This document shows, piece after piece, positions 8,657 to 19,383 of a DNA stretch of 64,000 nt. The notes under the pieces were generated by a model that did no database searches, was not told where the DNA came from, and saw only the letters and a program-made list of their open reading frames with translations. Origin of the DNA: Actinoallomurus spadix (GTDB lineage: Bacteria > Actinomycetota > Actinomycetes > Streptosporangiales > Streptosporangiaceae); assembly GCF_024055725.1 (NCBI RefSeq), contig NZ_JAMXMX010000003.1, positions 1 through 64,000 of the forward strand. Reading direction: 5' to 3'. The translations under genes and the position numbers were made by a program. Position 1 is the stretch's first letter. Every line of letters starts with the position of its first letter.

Positions 8657-9409
8657 GTGAGCGACGCCGAGTACGTGAGCATCTGGATGCGGCCCGAGCG
8701 CCCGGCCCGCGGGCCGAAGCCGGCCTACAGTCGCGCGCAGATCACCGAGGCCGCCATCCGGATCGCCGACACCGAGGGGCTGGAGGCCGCCACCATGCGG
8801 CGCATCGCCGCCGAGATCGGCGCCGGCGCGATGTCCCTCTACCGGTACGTCCCGAGCCGCGACGACCTCATCGCGCTCGTGGCCGACCGGCTGATGGGCG
8901 AGATCGACGTCGAGGGCATGCCCTCGGGCGACTGGCGCGCGGACCTGACGCGCTATGCGAACGAGGTCCGGGCCATGTGGCTGCGGCACCCGTGGATCGC
9001 CACCGTGCACCGGTCACTCCCCGGCCTCGGCCCCAACCAGCTGCGCCTGATCGAACGGGTGATGGGCACCCTCGACGCTCACGTCCCCATCGACGAGAAC
9101 CTCGGCCTCATGGCCATCCTGACCGGCTACGTCGAGGGCACCGTCCGCGAGGAGGTCAGCGCGGCCGAGGAGCTCCGCCGCAGCGGGCTCAGCGAGTCGG
9201 AGTGGATGGCGCGGAGCTCCCCGCGCGTCCGGCAGCTGCTGGAGAGCGGGGAGTACCCCATCTTCACCAAGATCGTGATGGAGGCGCGCCGGCCGCACCT
9301 GAGCCGCGACGAACAGTTCCGGTACGGCCTGGAGCGCGTCCTGGACTGCATCGCCGCCGCCCTCCCCTCAACGGCCGGGCCGGAAAGCGAAAACCCCCCG
9401 AACCCGTAG
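8657..9409 (+). CDS. TetR family transcriptional regulator (TetR_C-like ligand domain)
   Basis: A 250-aa repressor. Residues about 20-70 form the TetR helix-turn-helix (ITEAAIRIADTEGLEAATMRRIAAEIGAGAMSLYRYVPSRDDL), followed by a helical ligand domain resembling that of tetracycline/drug-exporter repressors. The GTG at 8657 has GAGGGGAGGA just upstream; an ATG at 8634 lies inside an operator copy and has no ribosome site. Divergent orientation to DrrAB and the paired operators make it the probable regulator of the exporter and of itself. Confidence 0.88.
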   Translation: MSDAEYVSIWMRPERPARGPKPAYSRAQITEAAIRIADTEGLEAATMRRIAAEIGAGAMSLYRYVPSRDDLIALVADRLMGEIDVEGMPSGDWRADLTRYANEVRAMWLRHPWIATVHRSLPGLGPNQLRLIERVMGTLDAHVPIDENLGLMAILTGYVEGTVREEVSAAEELRRSGLSESEWMARSSPRVRQLLESGEYPIFTKIVMEARRPHLSRDEQFRYGLERVLDCIAAALPSTAGPESENPPNP

Positions 9410-9443
9410 GTCCGGAGGGCTTGCGATGTCCTGCGACATCACC

Positions 9444-9520
9444 TGGTCGGGACGGCGGGATTTGAACCCACGATCTTCTGACCCCCAGTCAGACGCCTTA
9501 CCAAGCTAGGCCACGTCCCG
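9444..9520 (-). tRNA. tRNA-Pro (anticodon GGG)
   Basis: Read on the minus strand from 9520, the sequence folds into a complete cloverleaf: 7-bp acceptor CGGGACG/CGTCCCG, D-stem GCCT/AGGC, anticodon stem TCTGA/TCAGA around loop CTGGGGG (anticodon GGG), 5-base variable loop, T-stem GTGGG/CCCGC with loop TTCAAAT, discriminator A. CCA is encoded at 9446-9444. No integrase gene or duplicated tRNA end is seen beside it, so it does not appear to be an occupied attachment site. Confidence 0.97.
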
Positions 9521-9616
9521 GTGCCCGCCGCGAGCGAGCGGAACAACTCTAGCGCAGACGGCGACCTCTTCGCGCATCGGAGGAAACGCCGGACGATCAC
9601 GCCGGCCTTCCCGAGG

Positions 9617-10525
9617 TCAGTGCACCTGGTCGGAGAGGCGGACGAAACGGTGCCCCGAGGCCAGGAGGTGCGGGACGGCGCCGATGATCCCCTCGGCCGT
9701 ACCGCCCTCGGGGTGGTTCATATGGCAGATGACGATGGAGCCGGGCCGGGCCTTCGCGACGGTGCGGCGGACCTCGCCGGGGCCGAGGGTCGCGCCGCCG
9801 TCGCCGTTGACGGTGAAGCCGACGACGCGTTCGCCCAGGTCGGCGGCGATGCGGACCGCGATCTCGTCGGAGTACGCCGTTCCCGGGCGGAAGAAGCGCG
9901 GCGGGGCGCCCAGGGACCGGGTGAGCTTCGCGCGGTTCCCGGCGACCTCGTCGTAGACCTCGCCGGCGTCGCGCGTGCCCGCGATGCCGTACGCGGACCG
10001 CCCGTTGACCGAGAGCGGGCGGTGGCGGGTGCCATGATTGGCGATCTCGAACAGCGGCTCGCGGGCCAGTTCGCGGAAGACCGCCCGGTTGGCGTCGATC
10101 CAGCGGGAGTTCAGGAAGAGCGTCGCCGGCACCTCCCGCCGCCGGAGGAAGTCGATGAGGCGCCGGTCGTAGCCGTCACCGCCGGGTCCGCCGCAGGCGT
10201 CGAAGGTCAGCGCGATCACGCGCTCGGTGGTGGGCAGCGCGCGGACGATCCCGGGCGTCTCCAGGCTCCAGTGCCGGGGCTTGGCGTGGCGGTAGCGCGC
10301 CACGATCTGCGCGCGGGTCACCGCGGGCGGCGTCGCCCCGGTGGTGCGCCCCACAGGTCGCGGCGCGCCGCCCTTCGGCGTGGATCCGGGTGAGCCGGGA
10401 GTCGTGGGGTTCCCGGCGGTGCCCGGGGTCGCGGGGCCGCCGGCGGCGCCGGTGGCCGAGCGGGTGCAGCCGGCGAGCGCGGTGGTGACCGCGGCGGCCA
10501 GTACGGCACGGCGGCTGAGGGACAT
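9617..10525 (-). CDS. Polysaccharide deacetylase (NodB-type) lipoprotein
   Basis: This 302-aa exported protein starts MSLSRRAVLAAAVTTALAGC: twin arginine plus lipobox LAGC, so probably Tat-exported and lipid-anchored. A Pro/Gly/Thr linker (to about residue 70) precedes the NodB domain, with TFDAC in place of the usual TFDDG, the metal ligands in NHGTRH, and RPGTAYSD. The family removes acetyl groups from peptidoglycan or other polysaccharides. TFDAC keeps the first aspartate but loses the second, which resembles the delta-lactam-type subfamily rather than proving inactivity. The ATG at 10525 has GAGGAA upstream. Confidence 0.88.
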   Translation of the reverse strand: MSLSRRAVLAAAVTTALAGCTRSATGAAGGPATPGTAGNPTTPGSPGSTPKGGAPRPVGRTTGATPPAVTRAQIVARYRHAKPRHWSLETPGIVRALPTTERVIALTFDACGGPGGDGYDRRLIDFLRRREVPATLFLNSRWIDANRAVFRELAREPLFEIANHGTRHRPLSVNGRSAYGIAGTRDAGEVYDEVAGNRAKLTRSLGAPPRFFRPGTAYSDEIAVRIAADLGERVVGFTVNGDGGATLGPGEVRRTVAKARPGSIVICHMNHPEGGTAEGIIGAVPHLLASGHRFVRLSDQVH

Positions 10526-10640
10526 CGGTTCCTCGTCAGGTGGGGGGTGACGCGCCGGTACGCGGGCCGGACGTGGCAGCGACTTTACCGAGCCGGTACC
10601 GGATTCCACGGTGAATCACGGAGGAAGATCACAAACCGGT

Positions 10641-11801
10641 TCAGAGGCGGACCCAGGTGCCGTCGGCGGCGGACCGTGCCATCGCCTCCAGGGCTTCGGC
10701 GGCGCGTACGGCGTCCTCCAGGGTCGGCCCGTACGGCGCTCCCTCGTCGATGCTTCTCAGGAAGGCGGCGGCCTCGATCACCTTGGTGTCGTCGTAGCTC
10801 ATCACGATCCCGGCTCCCGGCTGGAACCGCGCGTACTCGCCGTCCCCGGGCCCCGGGAACACCCTCTCCGCGGGCTGGTTCCGGTAGTCCCCGCCCGCGG
10901 AGACCGTCAGCTCTCCGGCGCGCCGGAAGTCCCAGCCGACCATCCCCTCGCCGCCCTGCACGACGAAGCCGTAGGCGTTCTGCGCGCCCGCCTCGGTGCG
11001 CCCCGCCTCCAGGGTGACCCGGACCCCGCCGCGTGTCCGCAGCAGCGCGCAGACGTAGTCCTCGTTCTCCACGGCGCCGGTCGGCCCGCCCGGGGCGTCC
11101 ACGACCGTGTAGTGGCTGCCGCCGGGCGCCGTGAGGGGCCGGTGGGGCACGAACACGGCCGTGTCGGCGACGAGCCGTTCGACGTCGCCGAGGAGGAACC
11201 GCAGGAGGTCGACGCCGTGGGACGCGAGGTCTCCGAGGACGCCCGAGCCACCCTGTGCCCGCAGGAACCGCCAGGTGAGCGCGCCGGAGGGGTGCGCGGC
11301 GTAGTCGGTGAGGAAGGTGACGCGGGCGTGGGCCGGCGTCCCGATGGCGCCTTCGGCGATGAGGCGGCGGGCGCGGGCGACGGCGGGGAAGTTGCGGTAG
11401 TTGAACCCGACGGTCGCCTGGACGCCCGCCCGGGCGGCGGCCTCGGCCGCCGCGCGGGCGTCGCCGGCGGTCAGGCCCACCGGCTTCTCGATCCACTGGT
11501 GCTTGCCCGCCCGCGCCGCCGCCACCGCCATGTCGCGGTGGTAGGCGTTCGGCGCGGTCACGCTGACCGCGTCGATCCCGGGATCCTTCAGCAGCGCCGC
11601 CCAGTCGGCGTGGATCCGATCCGGGGCGTACCGCGCGGCGAAGTCCTCGGCCCGGGCCGGGACCGTGTCGGCCACGGCGACCAGGCGCGCCCGGAGTCCC
11701 AGCTCCGGATAGTGGTGGGGCAGCCGGGCGTACGCGCGGGCGTGCACGTGCCCCATCCACCCGGCGCCGATGACCCCGACGCCGAGTACTCGTTCCGGCA
11801 C
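10641..11801 (-). CDS. Gfo/Idh/MocA family oxidoreductase (probable inositol 2-dehydrogenase-like)
   Basis: A 386-aa NAD(P)-dependent oxidoreductase with an N-terminal Rossmann fold (GVGVIGAGWMGHVHA), the EKPVGLT motif carrying the conserved lysine, and a C-terminal alpha/beta substrate domain with GDLASHGVDLLRFL. As last gene of the inositol cluster it is the best local candidate for the first step (myo-inositol to 2-keto-inositol), but the family also acts on other sugars, so substrate is inference. The GTG start at 11801 has GGGAGGAA upstream; the gap to the ATPase gene is 16 bp. Confidence 0.88.
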   Translation of the reverse strand: MPERVLGVGVIGAGWMGHVHARAYARLPHHYPELGLRARLVAVADTVPARAEDFAARYAPDRIHADWAALLKDPGIDAVSVTAPNAYHRDMAVAAARAGKHQWIEKPVGLTAGDARAAAEAAARAGVQATVGFNYRNFPAVARARRLIAEGAIGTPAHARVTFLTDYAAHPSGALTWRFLRAQGGSGVLGDLASHGVDLLRFLLGDVERLVADTAVFVPHRPLTAPGGSHYTVVDAPGGPTGAVENEDYVCALLRTRGGVRVTLEAGRTEAGAQNAYGFVVQGGEGMVGWDFRRAGELTVSAGGDYRNQPAERVFPGPGDGEYARFQPGAGIVMSYDDTKVIEAAAFLRSIDEGAPYGPTLEDAVRAAEALEAMARSAADGTWVRL

Positions 11802-11817
11802 GGTTCCTCCCTCGGGC

Positions 11818-12704
<887 letters not shown>

Positions 12705-12708
<4 letters not shown>

Positions 12709-13757
12709 CGGGCGGCCTCCGTTCGCCGGCGGACCCAGAGGTTGAGGAGGGTGGCGCCGAGCAGCATCGCGCCGAGGAAGAACTTGAACCAGTCGGCGTT
12801 CCAGCCCGCGTACACGATGCCCTGAGTGGTCATCCCGAAGATGAACGCCCCGGTGGCGGCGCCGATGGCCGAGCCGTACCCGCCGGTGAGCAGGCAGCCG
12901 CCGATGACCGCCGCGATGATGTACAGGAACTCGTTGCCGACGCCCTCGCCGGACTGGACGGTGGTGAAGGAGAACAGCAGGTTCATGCCGGTGAACCAGG
13001 CCAGGAACCCGACCGTCATGAACAGGCCGATCTTCACGCGCCGGACCGGGACGCCGACGGCCCGCGCGCTCGACTGCGCTCCCCCGACCGCGAAGATCCA
13101 GTTCCCGACGCGCGTCCGCAGCAGTACCCAGGTCGCGATCGCGGTGAACAGCAGCCACCACACCACGCTGATCCGCAGGGACAGGCCGCCGAGGTTCCAC
13201 TCGGCGGCGAAGACCTTCCGCGCCGCCCCGAAGCCGTCCATGTCCGCGATGTCCGGGCTGGCGACGTTGCCGGTGATCACCTTGGTGATGGCCAGGTTCA
13301 GGCCCTGCAGCATGAGGAACGTCGCGAGCGTCACGAGGAAGCTCGGGATGCCGGTCTTCATGACGAGATAGCCGTTCAGCGCGCCGACACCCAGTGCCAG
13401 CAGGAGGCCGACCGCGATCCCCACCCACAGGTTGAGCGTGAGCTGGAAGCTCAGCATCGACGCGACCAGCGCCGAGCTCGTCACGGCCACGCCCGCCGAC
13501 AGGTCGAACTCCCCGCCGATCATCAGCAGCGCGACCGCCACCGCCGGGATGCCGATCGTCGAGCTGGCGTACAGGATCGTCGCGAGGGCGTCGAGACCGC
13601 GGAACGGTGGGGCGACGGCGAAGAAGAACACGTAGATGACGACCGCGCCGGCCAGCGAGCCGGTCTCGGGGCGCGCCAGCAGCCGGGCGAGCGGCGACCG
13701 CCGGGCGAGCCGCTCGTCCGGCGGGGACGGCGCGGCGGTGTCCGCGGCCTGGCTCAT
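12705..13757 (-). CDS. Sugar ABC transporter permease (CUT2/RbsC-like)
   Basis: A 350-aa multi-helix permease of the branched RbsC type, with the family block [19 protein letters not shown], the downstream [28 protein letters not shown], and a late [15 protein letters not shown]. The ATG at 13757 ([13 protein letters not shown]) is chosen because GGAG lies six bases upstream; an in-frame ATG at 13775 lacks a good site. It sits between the binding-protein and ATPase genes, and myo-inositol is the likely cargo given its neighbours. Confidence 0.9.
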
Positions 13758-13777
13758 CGAGATCTCCGGGGCCATCG

Positions 13778-14770
13778 CTACCGGGTGCCGCGCGCGGCGT
13801 ACTTGGCGACCGCCGCCACGTTGCCCTTGTCGACGAAGTACGGGCCGGTCGGCGTCGTCTTGCCGCCGCCGAGGACGTTGCCGTTCGTCCGGTACAGCCA
13901 CAGCGAGTCGACGGCGAGGTAGCCCTGGAGGTACGGCTGCTGGTCGACGGCCCACTCGACCGTGCCGTCCTGGACCGCCTTGACCATGGCCGGGTTCATG
14001 TCGAACGCCGCGACCTTGGCCGCGCTGCCCGCGTCCTTGACCGACTGCAGCGCGGTCAGCGCGAACGGCGCGCCGAGCGCGACGACCCGGTCGATGCTCT
14101 TGTCCTGCTTGAGCTTGGCCGCGATGGTCGACCGCACCGACGGCATGTTGGTCCCCGTGACGTACACCTTGTCCGTCTTGCCGGAGAACGTCCTGGCCAG
14201 GCCGCCGCAGCGCGCCTCCAGCGAGACCGAGCCCTGCTCGTGCAGGACGCACAGGACGTGCTTGGCGCCTTCGGTGCCCAGCCGCGTCCCGGCGCTCTCC
14301 CCCGCGAGGCTCTCGTCGGAGCCGAAGAACTCCAGCGCGCCGACCTTCTGCCAGTCGTCCACGCCGGCGTTGAGGACGACGACCGGGATGCCCCCGCCGG
14401 TGGCCTTCTTGACGGTGCCGGCCATCGCGTCGGGGTGGGAGAGGGTGACCGCGATGCCGTCGACCTTGCTGTCGATGGCGTTCTGCACCAGAGTGGCCTG
14501 CTTGTCGCCGTCCGGGTCGTTGGAGTAGACGAGCTGCACGTTGTCCTTGGCGGCGGCGGCCTCGGCCCCCTTGCGGACGATGTCCCAGAAGGTGTCGCCG
14601 GGCGCCTGGTGCGTGACCATGGCGATCTTCATCCGGGGGGTGTTCGCCTTGCCCGCGCCCGTGTCCGCGGCCGACTCCTGGGCCTTCTTCCCGCCGTGAC
14701 CGCTGCACGCCGTCACGGTGAGGGCCAGGGCGGCCAGAATGGTGCCGGCCCGCCTACCTGTTCGAAGCAT
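13778..14770 (-). CDS. Sugar ABC transporter substrate-binding lipoprotein (periplasmic-binding family 4)
   Basis: A 330-aa lipoprotein with a hydrophobic leader and lipobox VTAC (Cys 22). The mature protein is an RbsB/XylF-type two-lobe receptor: [21 protein letters not shown] opens lobe 1, [17 protein letters not shown] and [11 protein letters not shown] follow, and a late [13 protein letters not shown] is typical of inositol/ribose binders. The ATG at 14770 has GGAGAG upstream; the gap to iolD is 15 bp. Inositol as ligand is inferred from the operon. Confidence 0.92.
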   Translation of the reverse strand: MLRTGRRAGTILAALALTVTACSGHGGKKAQESAADTGAGKANTPRMKIAMVTHQAPGDTFWDIVRKGAEAAAAKDNVQLVYSNDPDGDKQATLVQNAIDSKVDGIAVTLSHPDAMAGTVKKATGGGIPVVVLNAGVDDWQKVGALEFFGSDESLAGESAGTRLGTEGAKHVLCVLHEQGSVSLEARCGGLARTFSGKTDKVYVTGTNMPSVRSTIAAKLKQDKSIDRVVALGAPFALTALQSVKDAGSAAKVAAFDMNPAMVKAVQDGTVEWAVDQQPYLQGYLAVDSLWLYRTNGNVLGGGKTTPTGPYFVDKGNVAAVAKYAARGTR

Positions 14771-14785
14771 CGCGTCTCTCCGTCC

Positions 14786-16666
14786 TCACTGTGTCGGGCC
14801 GAGGTGGGGGCGTTGCGCAGCCTTGGCGGCCTCGTACTCGGCCCGTGCCTTGCGGGTGCTGTCGAGCGCGGAGACCTCCGCCACCGGGACGTCCCACCAG
14901 GCGTCCGAGGAGGGCGCGGGCGCGAGCGGGTCGGTCTCGACGTGGACGACGGTCGTGACCTTCGACTCCCGGGCGCGGTCGAGCGCGGCGCGGAACTCCT
15001 CGATGGTCGTCGTGCGCAGCACGTCGGCGCCGAGGCTCGCGGCGTTCGCCGCGAGGTCGACGGGCAGGAGGTCGCCGTCGAACAGGCCGGTCTCGGGGTT
15101 CCGGTAGCGGTAGCTCGTGCCGAACCGCTGCGAGCCCAGCGACTCCGACAGCGCGCCGATCGAGGCGAAGCCGTGGTTCTGGACGAGCACGATCGTCAGC
15201 TTGATCCCCTCGGCGACCGCCGTGACGATCTCCTGGGCCATCATGAGGTACGACCCGTCGCCGACGAGGACGAACACCTCTCGCTCGGGGTCGGCCATCT
15301 TGATCCCCAGGCCGCCGGCGATCTCGTATCCCATGCAGGAGTAGCCGTACTCGACGTGGTACTGCCGCGGGTCTCGCGCCCGCCACAGTTTGTGCAGGTC
15401 GCCGGGCATGCTGCCGGCGGCGTTCACGACGACGTCGCGCGGGCCGGCTGCCTCGTTGACCGCGCCGAGGATCTCGGTCTGCGCCGGCAGCGGGCCGTGC
15501 CCGAGGTGGTAGGCCCGGTCGACGACCCGCCGCCAGTCCTCGGCGAGCCGCCGCGCGCGATCGGCGTACGCGGCGTCGACGCGGTGACCCGCCAGGGCCT
15601 CGGTGAGCGCCCGCAGCCCCGCCCGCGCGTCGGCGACCAGCGGGACGGCGGAGTGCTTCGCCGCGTCGAACGACGCGACGTTCAGGTTGATGAAACGAAC
15701 GCCGGGGTGGGCGAAGACGGTACGGGACGCGGTGGTGAAGTCGCTGTAGCGGGTGCCGACGCCGAGGACCACGTCGGCCTCGCGGGCGAGGGCGTTCGCG
15801 GCGGCCGTGCCGGTGGCGCCGACGCCGCCGACCGCGAAGGGATGGTCCCACGGCAGCGAGCCCTTGCCCGCCTGGGTCTCGGCGACCGGAATGCCCGTCG
15901 CGTCGGCGAAGGCGAGCAGGTCACCGGCGGCGTCGGAGTAGGTCACGCCACCGCCCGCGACGACCAGCGGCCGCTCGGCCCCGTGCAGCAGCGCGACCGC
16001 GCGTTCGAGCTGCGCGGGCTCGGGCACCGGCCGGGGCACATGCCACACCCGCCGCGCGAACAGCTCCTCCGGCCAGTCGCAGGCCTCCGCTTGCACGTCC
16101 TGCGGCAGCGCGAGGGTGACCGCGCCGGTCTCGGCGGGGTCGGTGAGCACCCGCATCGCGGCGAGCAGCGCAGACGGGAGCCGTTCGGGACGCTCGATGC
16201 GGTCCCAGTACCGCGACACCGGCCGGAACGCGTCGTTGACCGACACGTCACCGGACCGGGGGTCCTCCAGCTGCTGCAGCACCGGGTCGGCGACCCGGGT
16301 GGCGAACACGTCGCCGGGCAGCAGCAGCACCGGGATCCGGTTGATGGTGGCGAGCGCCGCGCCGGTCACCATGTTGGTCGCGCCGGGCCCGATCGAGGAC
16401 GTGCACGCGAACGCCGCGAGCCGGTCGCGCATGCGGGCGTAGCCGACGGCGGCGTGCACCATCGCCTGCTCGTTGCGGGCCATGTGGTACGGCAGGACGG
16501 CCGCGCCCGTACGGTGCGCCTCCAGCAGGGCCTGCCCGACGCCCGCGACGTTGCCGTGCCCGAAGATCCCGAAACAGCCGGCGAAGAACCGCTGCTCCCG
16601 CCCGTCCCGCTCCGACCACTGCGCCGCCAGGAACCGGACGACCGCCTGTCCTACGGTGAGCCTCAT
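14786..16666 (-). CDS. iolD: 3D-(3,5/4)-trihydroxycyclohexane-1,2-dione hydrolase (IolD)
   Basis: This 626-aa thiamine-diphosphate enzyme opens the ring of the inositol-derived dione to give 5-deoxy-glucuronate. It has the three-domain layout of ThDP enzymes: an N-terminal PYR domain with RNEQAMVHAAVGYARM carrying the activating glutamate, a central domain (PLVVAGGGVTYSD), and a C-terminal PP domain with the GDGSY motif near residue 467 followed by VQNHGF. FGIFGHGNVAG near the N-terminus is typical of IolD. The ATG at 16666 has GAGGAGGAG and overlaps the iolB stop. Confidence 0.96.
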   Translation of the reverse strand: MRLTVGQAVVRFLAAQWSERDGREQRFFAGCFGIFGHGNVAGVGQALLEAHRTGAAVLPYHMARNEQAMVHAAVGYARMRDRLAAFACTSSIGPGATNMVTGAALATINRIPVLLLPGDVFATRVADPVLQQLEDPRSGDVSVNDAFRPVSRYWDRIERPERLPSALLAAMRVLTDPAETGAVTLALPQDVQAEACDWPEELFARRVWHVPRPVPEPAQLERAVALLHGAERPLVVAGGGVTYSDAAGDLLAFADATGIPVAETQAGKGSLPWDHPFAVGGVGATGTAAANALAREADVVLGVGTRYSDFTTASRTVFAHPGVRFINLNVASFDAAKHSAVPLVADARAGLRALTEALAGHRVDAAYADRARRLAEDWRRVVDRAYHLGHGPLPAQTEILGAVNEAAGPRDVVVNAAGSMPGDLHKLWRARDPRQYHVEYGYSCMGYEIAGGLGIKMADPEREVFVLVGDGSYLMMAQEIVTAVAEGIKLTIVLVQNHGFASIGALSESLGSQRFGTSYRYRNPETGLFDGDLLPVDLAANAASLGADVLRTTTIEEFRAALDRARESKVTTVVHVETDPLAPAPSSDAWWDVPVAEVSALDSTRKARAEYEAAKAAQRPHLGPTQ

Positions 16667-17520
16667 CTCTCCTCCTCGGTCGTCGAGGTGAGGGGAAGCC
16701 GGGGATCGATCTCCTCGTCCCGCCACGTGCCGCGCACCCAGGCGTGGGCGGGGTCGTCGCAGATCCGCCACGCGCGCTCCGGCGAGGGACCGGCCATCAC
16801 GTTCAGGTAGTACAGGTCGTAGCCCGGCACCGCCATCGACGGGCCGTGCCAGCCGTGCGGGATCAGCACGGCGTCGCCCGTGCGCACCTCTTCGAGCACG
16901 TCGATCGGCCGGTCGGCGGTCCCGTACACCCGCTGGTACGCCATCGCGGTGGGCCCGCCACCCACCTCGAAGTAGTAGATCTCCTCCAGCACGCTCTCGC
17001 CGGGGCGGTCCTCGTCGTGCTTGTGCGGCGGGTAGGACGACCAGTTGCCGCCGGGCGTGAGCACCTCGCAGGCGATCAGTCTGTCGGCCGAGAACGCCTC
17101 CGGCGTGCAAAAGTTGTTCACCTGCCGCGACGCCCGGCCCGCCCCGCGCAGCTCGACCGGCACGTCCCTGGCCGGGCCGTACCGCGCGGGAAGGCGGTTC
17201 TCGCACCGCGCGGCGGGCAGCGCGAACCGGCCGCGCCCCGTCACCGTCACCACGGCGTCGCGCGGCACGTAGGCGAAGTCGGTGACGCGGGAGAAGACGT
17301 CCCGCCGTCCCTCCAGCTCGAACGTCTCGCCGTCACAGGCGACACGGCACGACCCGGACAACGGCAGCACGAGCGTCTCGTACGAACCGGTCGCGAAGGT
17401 GTGCGCGCCGTCGAGTTCGAGGACGCGCAGCGCGGAGTACGTCCAGCCGGCGGTCTCCGGGGTGATCTCCAGGGCGTACGGCGGGGTGCCGGTGGTGCCC
17501 GCGGGCACGTAGTGCGTCAA
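16663..17520 (-). CDS. iolB: 5-deoxy-glucuronate isomerase (IolB)
   Basis: This 285-aa bicupin converts 5-deoxy-glucuronate to 2-deoxy-5-keto-gluconate. Visible family signatures are the paired cupin metal ligands in SSYPPHKHDED, then EEIYYFEV and IPHGWHGPSMAVPGYDLYYLNVMAGP near the C-terminus. Translation begins at a TTG (17520) seven bases after GGAGG, and this codon overlaps the stop of the upstream aldolase-like gene (TTGA), a coupled and weaker start. Length is near the family norm. Confidence 0.95.
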   Translation of the reverse strand: MTHYVPAGTTGTPPYALEITPETAGWTYSALRVLELDGAHTFATGSYETLVLPLSGSCRVACDGETFELEGRRDVFSRVTDFAYVPRDAVVTVTGRGRFALPAARCENRLPARYGPARDVPVELRGAGRASRQVNNFCTPEAFSADRLIACEVLTPGGNWSSYPPHKHDEDRPGESVLEEIYYFEVGGGPTAMAYQRVYGTADRPIDVLEEVRTGDAVLIPHGWHGPSMAVPGYDLYYLNVMAGPSPERAWRICDDPAHAWVRGTWRDEEIDPRLPLTSTTEEER

Positions 17521-18407
17521 CCCAGGACCTCCACGGCGGCGTCGACGGCGCCGGCGACGTCGTCGCCGGCCGGGTACAGCAGGGTGCGGCCGGCGACCAG
17601 GCCCTTCACGGTCGGCAGCCGCAGGGCGCGCTCCCAGCGGGCGGGCGCGGCGCGGGGGTCGTCGGGCACCTCGCCGCCGAGCAGCAGGGCGGGCAGCGTG
17701 GAGGCGGCCAGCACGCGCTCCATGTCCTCGACGACCGGCACCTTCAGCCAGGTGTACGCGGAGGTCGTCCCGAGCCCCGAGGCGATCGCGATGGCTCTGG
17801 TCATGGCCTCGGGTGTGAGGACGTTGCGCACCCGGCCGCCGACCCGCTGGGACATGAACGGCTCGACCAGCGCCATCAGCCCGCCGGCGGCCAGTCCCGA
17901 GACGGCCTCCGCGCAGGACTCCAGCGCGCGGGCGGTCGCGGGGTCGGCCTCGTCGATCCGGAGCAGCATCTTGCCGCCGTCGAGGCGCCGGTCGGCGATG
18001 GCGCGCGCGTCGTACGCGGTGAACCGGTCGTCGATCTCGAACGCCGACCCGGCGAGGCCGCCGCGGTTCATCGAGCCGAGCACGACCTTCTCGTCGAGCG
18101 CGCCGAGCAGCAGTAGGTCCTCGACGACGTCGGGGGCGGCGAGCACGCCGTCGACACCGGGGCGGCTGAGCGCGAGGCAGAGGCGTTCGAGCAGGTCCCG
18201 GCGGTCCGCCATGGCCATGGTCCGGTCGCCCGCGCCGAGCGACCCGCGCGCCGGATGGTCGGCGGCCACGATCATGAGGCGGCCGTTCGGGCCGAGGAGC
18301 GTCCCGCGCCGGACGCGCCGCGCCGCCGCGTCGGCGACCGCCGACGGCCGGGAGGCTCGGATCTCGGTGAGCGCCGCGATCCGTTCGGCGAAGACCTCAG
18401 TGATCAC
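17517..18407 (-). CDS. Cgl0159-type (beta/alpha)8 aldolase-like protein of inositol clusters
   Basis: A 296-aa TIM-barrel protein related to class I fructose-bisphosphate/deoxy-sugar aldolases found in actinobacterial iol loci. It carries MIVAADHPARGSLG near residue 47 and the downstream ASGLGTTSAYTWLKVP and LLLGGEVPDD, consistent with a Schiff-base aldolase barrel (lysine in WLKVP). It probably cleaves 2-deoxy-5-keto-gluconate 6-phosphate (IolJ role), since no other aldolase is visible; this is inference. The GTG at 18407 overlaps the iolC end by 11 bases. Confidence 0.82.
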   Translation of the reverse strand: MITEVFAERIAALTEIRASRPSAVADAAARRVRRGTLLGPNGRLMIVAADHPARGSLGAGDRTMAMADRRDLLERLCLALSRPGVDGVLAAPDVVEDLLLLGALDEKVVLGSMNRGGLAGSAFEIDDRFTAYDARAIADRRLDGGKMLLRIDEADPATARALESCAEAVSGLAAGGLMALVEPFMSQRVGGRVRNVLTPEAMTRAIAIASGLGTTSAYTWLKVPVVEDMERVLAASTLPALLLGGEVPDDPRAAPARWERALRLPTVKGLVAGRTLLYPAGDDVAGAVDAAVEVLG

Positions 18408-19383
18408 CGGTCGCCTCCACGAGCTCCTCGACCTCGCCGGTGGCCGGCATCGCGGGCGAGCAGGCGAGACGGGAGGCCACGATCGCGCCCGCGGCGTTCG
18501 CGAAGCGCACGGTCCGCTCGACGTCCCAGCCGGCGAGCAGGCCGTGGCAGAGCGCCCCACCGAACGCGTCCCCGGCCCCGAGCCCGTTGACGACCTCCAC
18601 CTCGACCGGCGGGACCTCGACGACGTCCATGCCGCCGGCCGCGGAACGGGCCGCCGCCAGCACGCCCTTCGGCCCGCGCTTGACGATCGCCAGCCGGACG
18701 CCCCGGTCCAGCAGCGCCTCGGCCGCGGCGTACGGCTCCCGCTCCCCCACGGCGACCGCGCACTCCTCGGCGTTGCCGACCGCGACGGTGACGTGCTCCA
18801 GGGCCCGCCGGACCGCTCCGCCCGCCTCCTCCGGCGACGGCCAGAACATCGGCCGGTAGTCCAGATCGAGCACGGTGTCCCGCCGCCGGGACCGGGCGGC
18901 CAGCGCGGCGAGGGTCGCCGTACGGCTCGGCTCGTCGCACAGGCCGGTGACCGTCGCCCAGAAGATCCGGGCCGCGCGGATCGCCGGCAGGTCCAGTTCG
19001 CCGGCCTCGATCTGCAGGTCCGGGGCCTTGGGATACCGGTAGAAGTACAGCGGGAAGTCGTCCGGCGGGAAGATCTCGCAGAACGCCAGCGGGGTGGGCA
19101 GGCCGGGGACGGCCGTGACGAACCGGTCGTCCACGCCGTACTCCCGCAGCGCCGTATGGACGTACCGGCCGAACGGGTCCTCCCCGGTCCGGGTGATCAC
19201 CGCGGTGCGGTGGCCGTGCCGCGCCGCCGCGACCGCCACGTTGGTGGGGCTGCCGCCGAGGTACTTGCCGAACGTCTCGACGTCCTCCAGCCGGACGCCC
19301 ACCTGCAGGGGGTAGACGTCCACGCTGACGCGGCCCATCGTGATCAGATCGTGCGGACTCACGGAACGGATCACCTCCGGCAC
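18397..19383 (-). CDS. iolC: 5-dehydro-2-deoxygluconokinase (IolC), PfkB family
   Basis: A 328-aa PfkB sugar kinase that phosphorylates 2-deoxy-5-keto-gluconate. It opens with LITMGRVSVDVYPLQ, typical of IolC, and has GGSPTNVAVAAARHG, and NGLGAGDAFGG near residue 270 with the catalytic aspartate and anion hole. A GTG at 19383 gives the full frame but has no clear ribosome site; the ATG at 19338 (MGRVSVD) is a possible alternative. It is first in the minus-strand iol operon and faces the GntR/UTRA regulator. Confidence 0.93.
   Translation of the reverse strand: MPEVIRSVSPHDLITMGRVSVDVYPLQVGVRLEDVETFGKYLGGSPTNVAVAAARHGHRTAVITRTGEDPFGRYVHTALREYGVDDRFVTAVPGLPTPLAFCEIFPPDDFPLYFYRYPKAPDLQIEAGELDLPAIRAARIFWATVTGLCDEPSRTATLAALAARSRRRDTVLDLDYRPMFWPSPEEAGGAVRRALEHVTVAVGNAEECAVAVGEREPYAAAEALLDRGVRLAIVKRGPKGVLAAARSAAGGMDVVEVPPVEVEVVNGLGAGDAFGGALCHGLLAGWDVERTVRFANAAGAIVASRLACSPAMPATGEVEELVEATGDH

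Noticed and set aside
6813-9409. Resistance part of an antibiotic biosynthetic cluster
   Set aside because: No polyketide, peptide-synthetase or tailoring genes lie nearby; a DrrAB/TetR set alone is common.
9444-9520. tRNA-Pro as attachment site of an integrative element
   Set aside because: No integrase, excisionase or repeated tRNA 3' end is found on either side.
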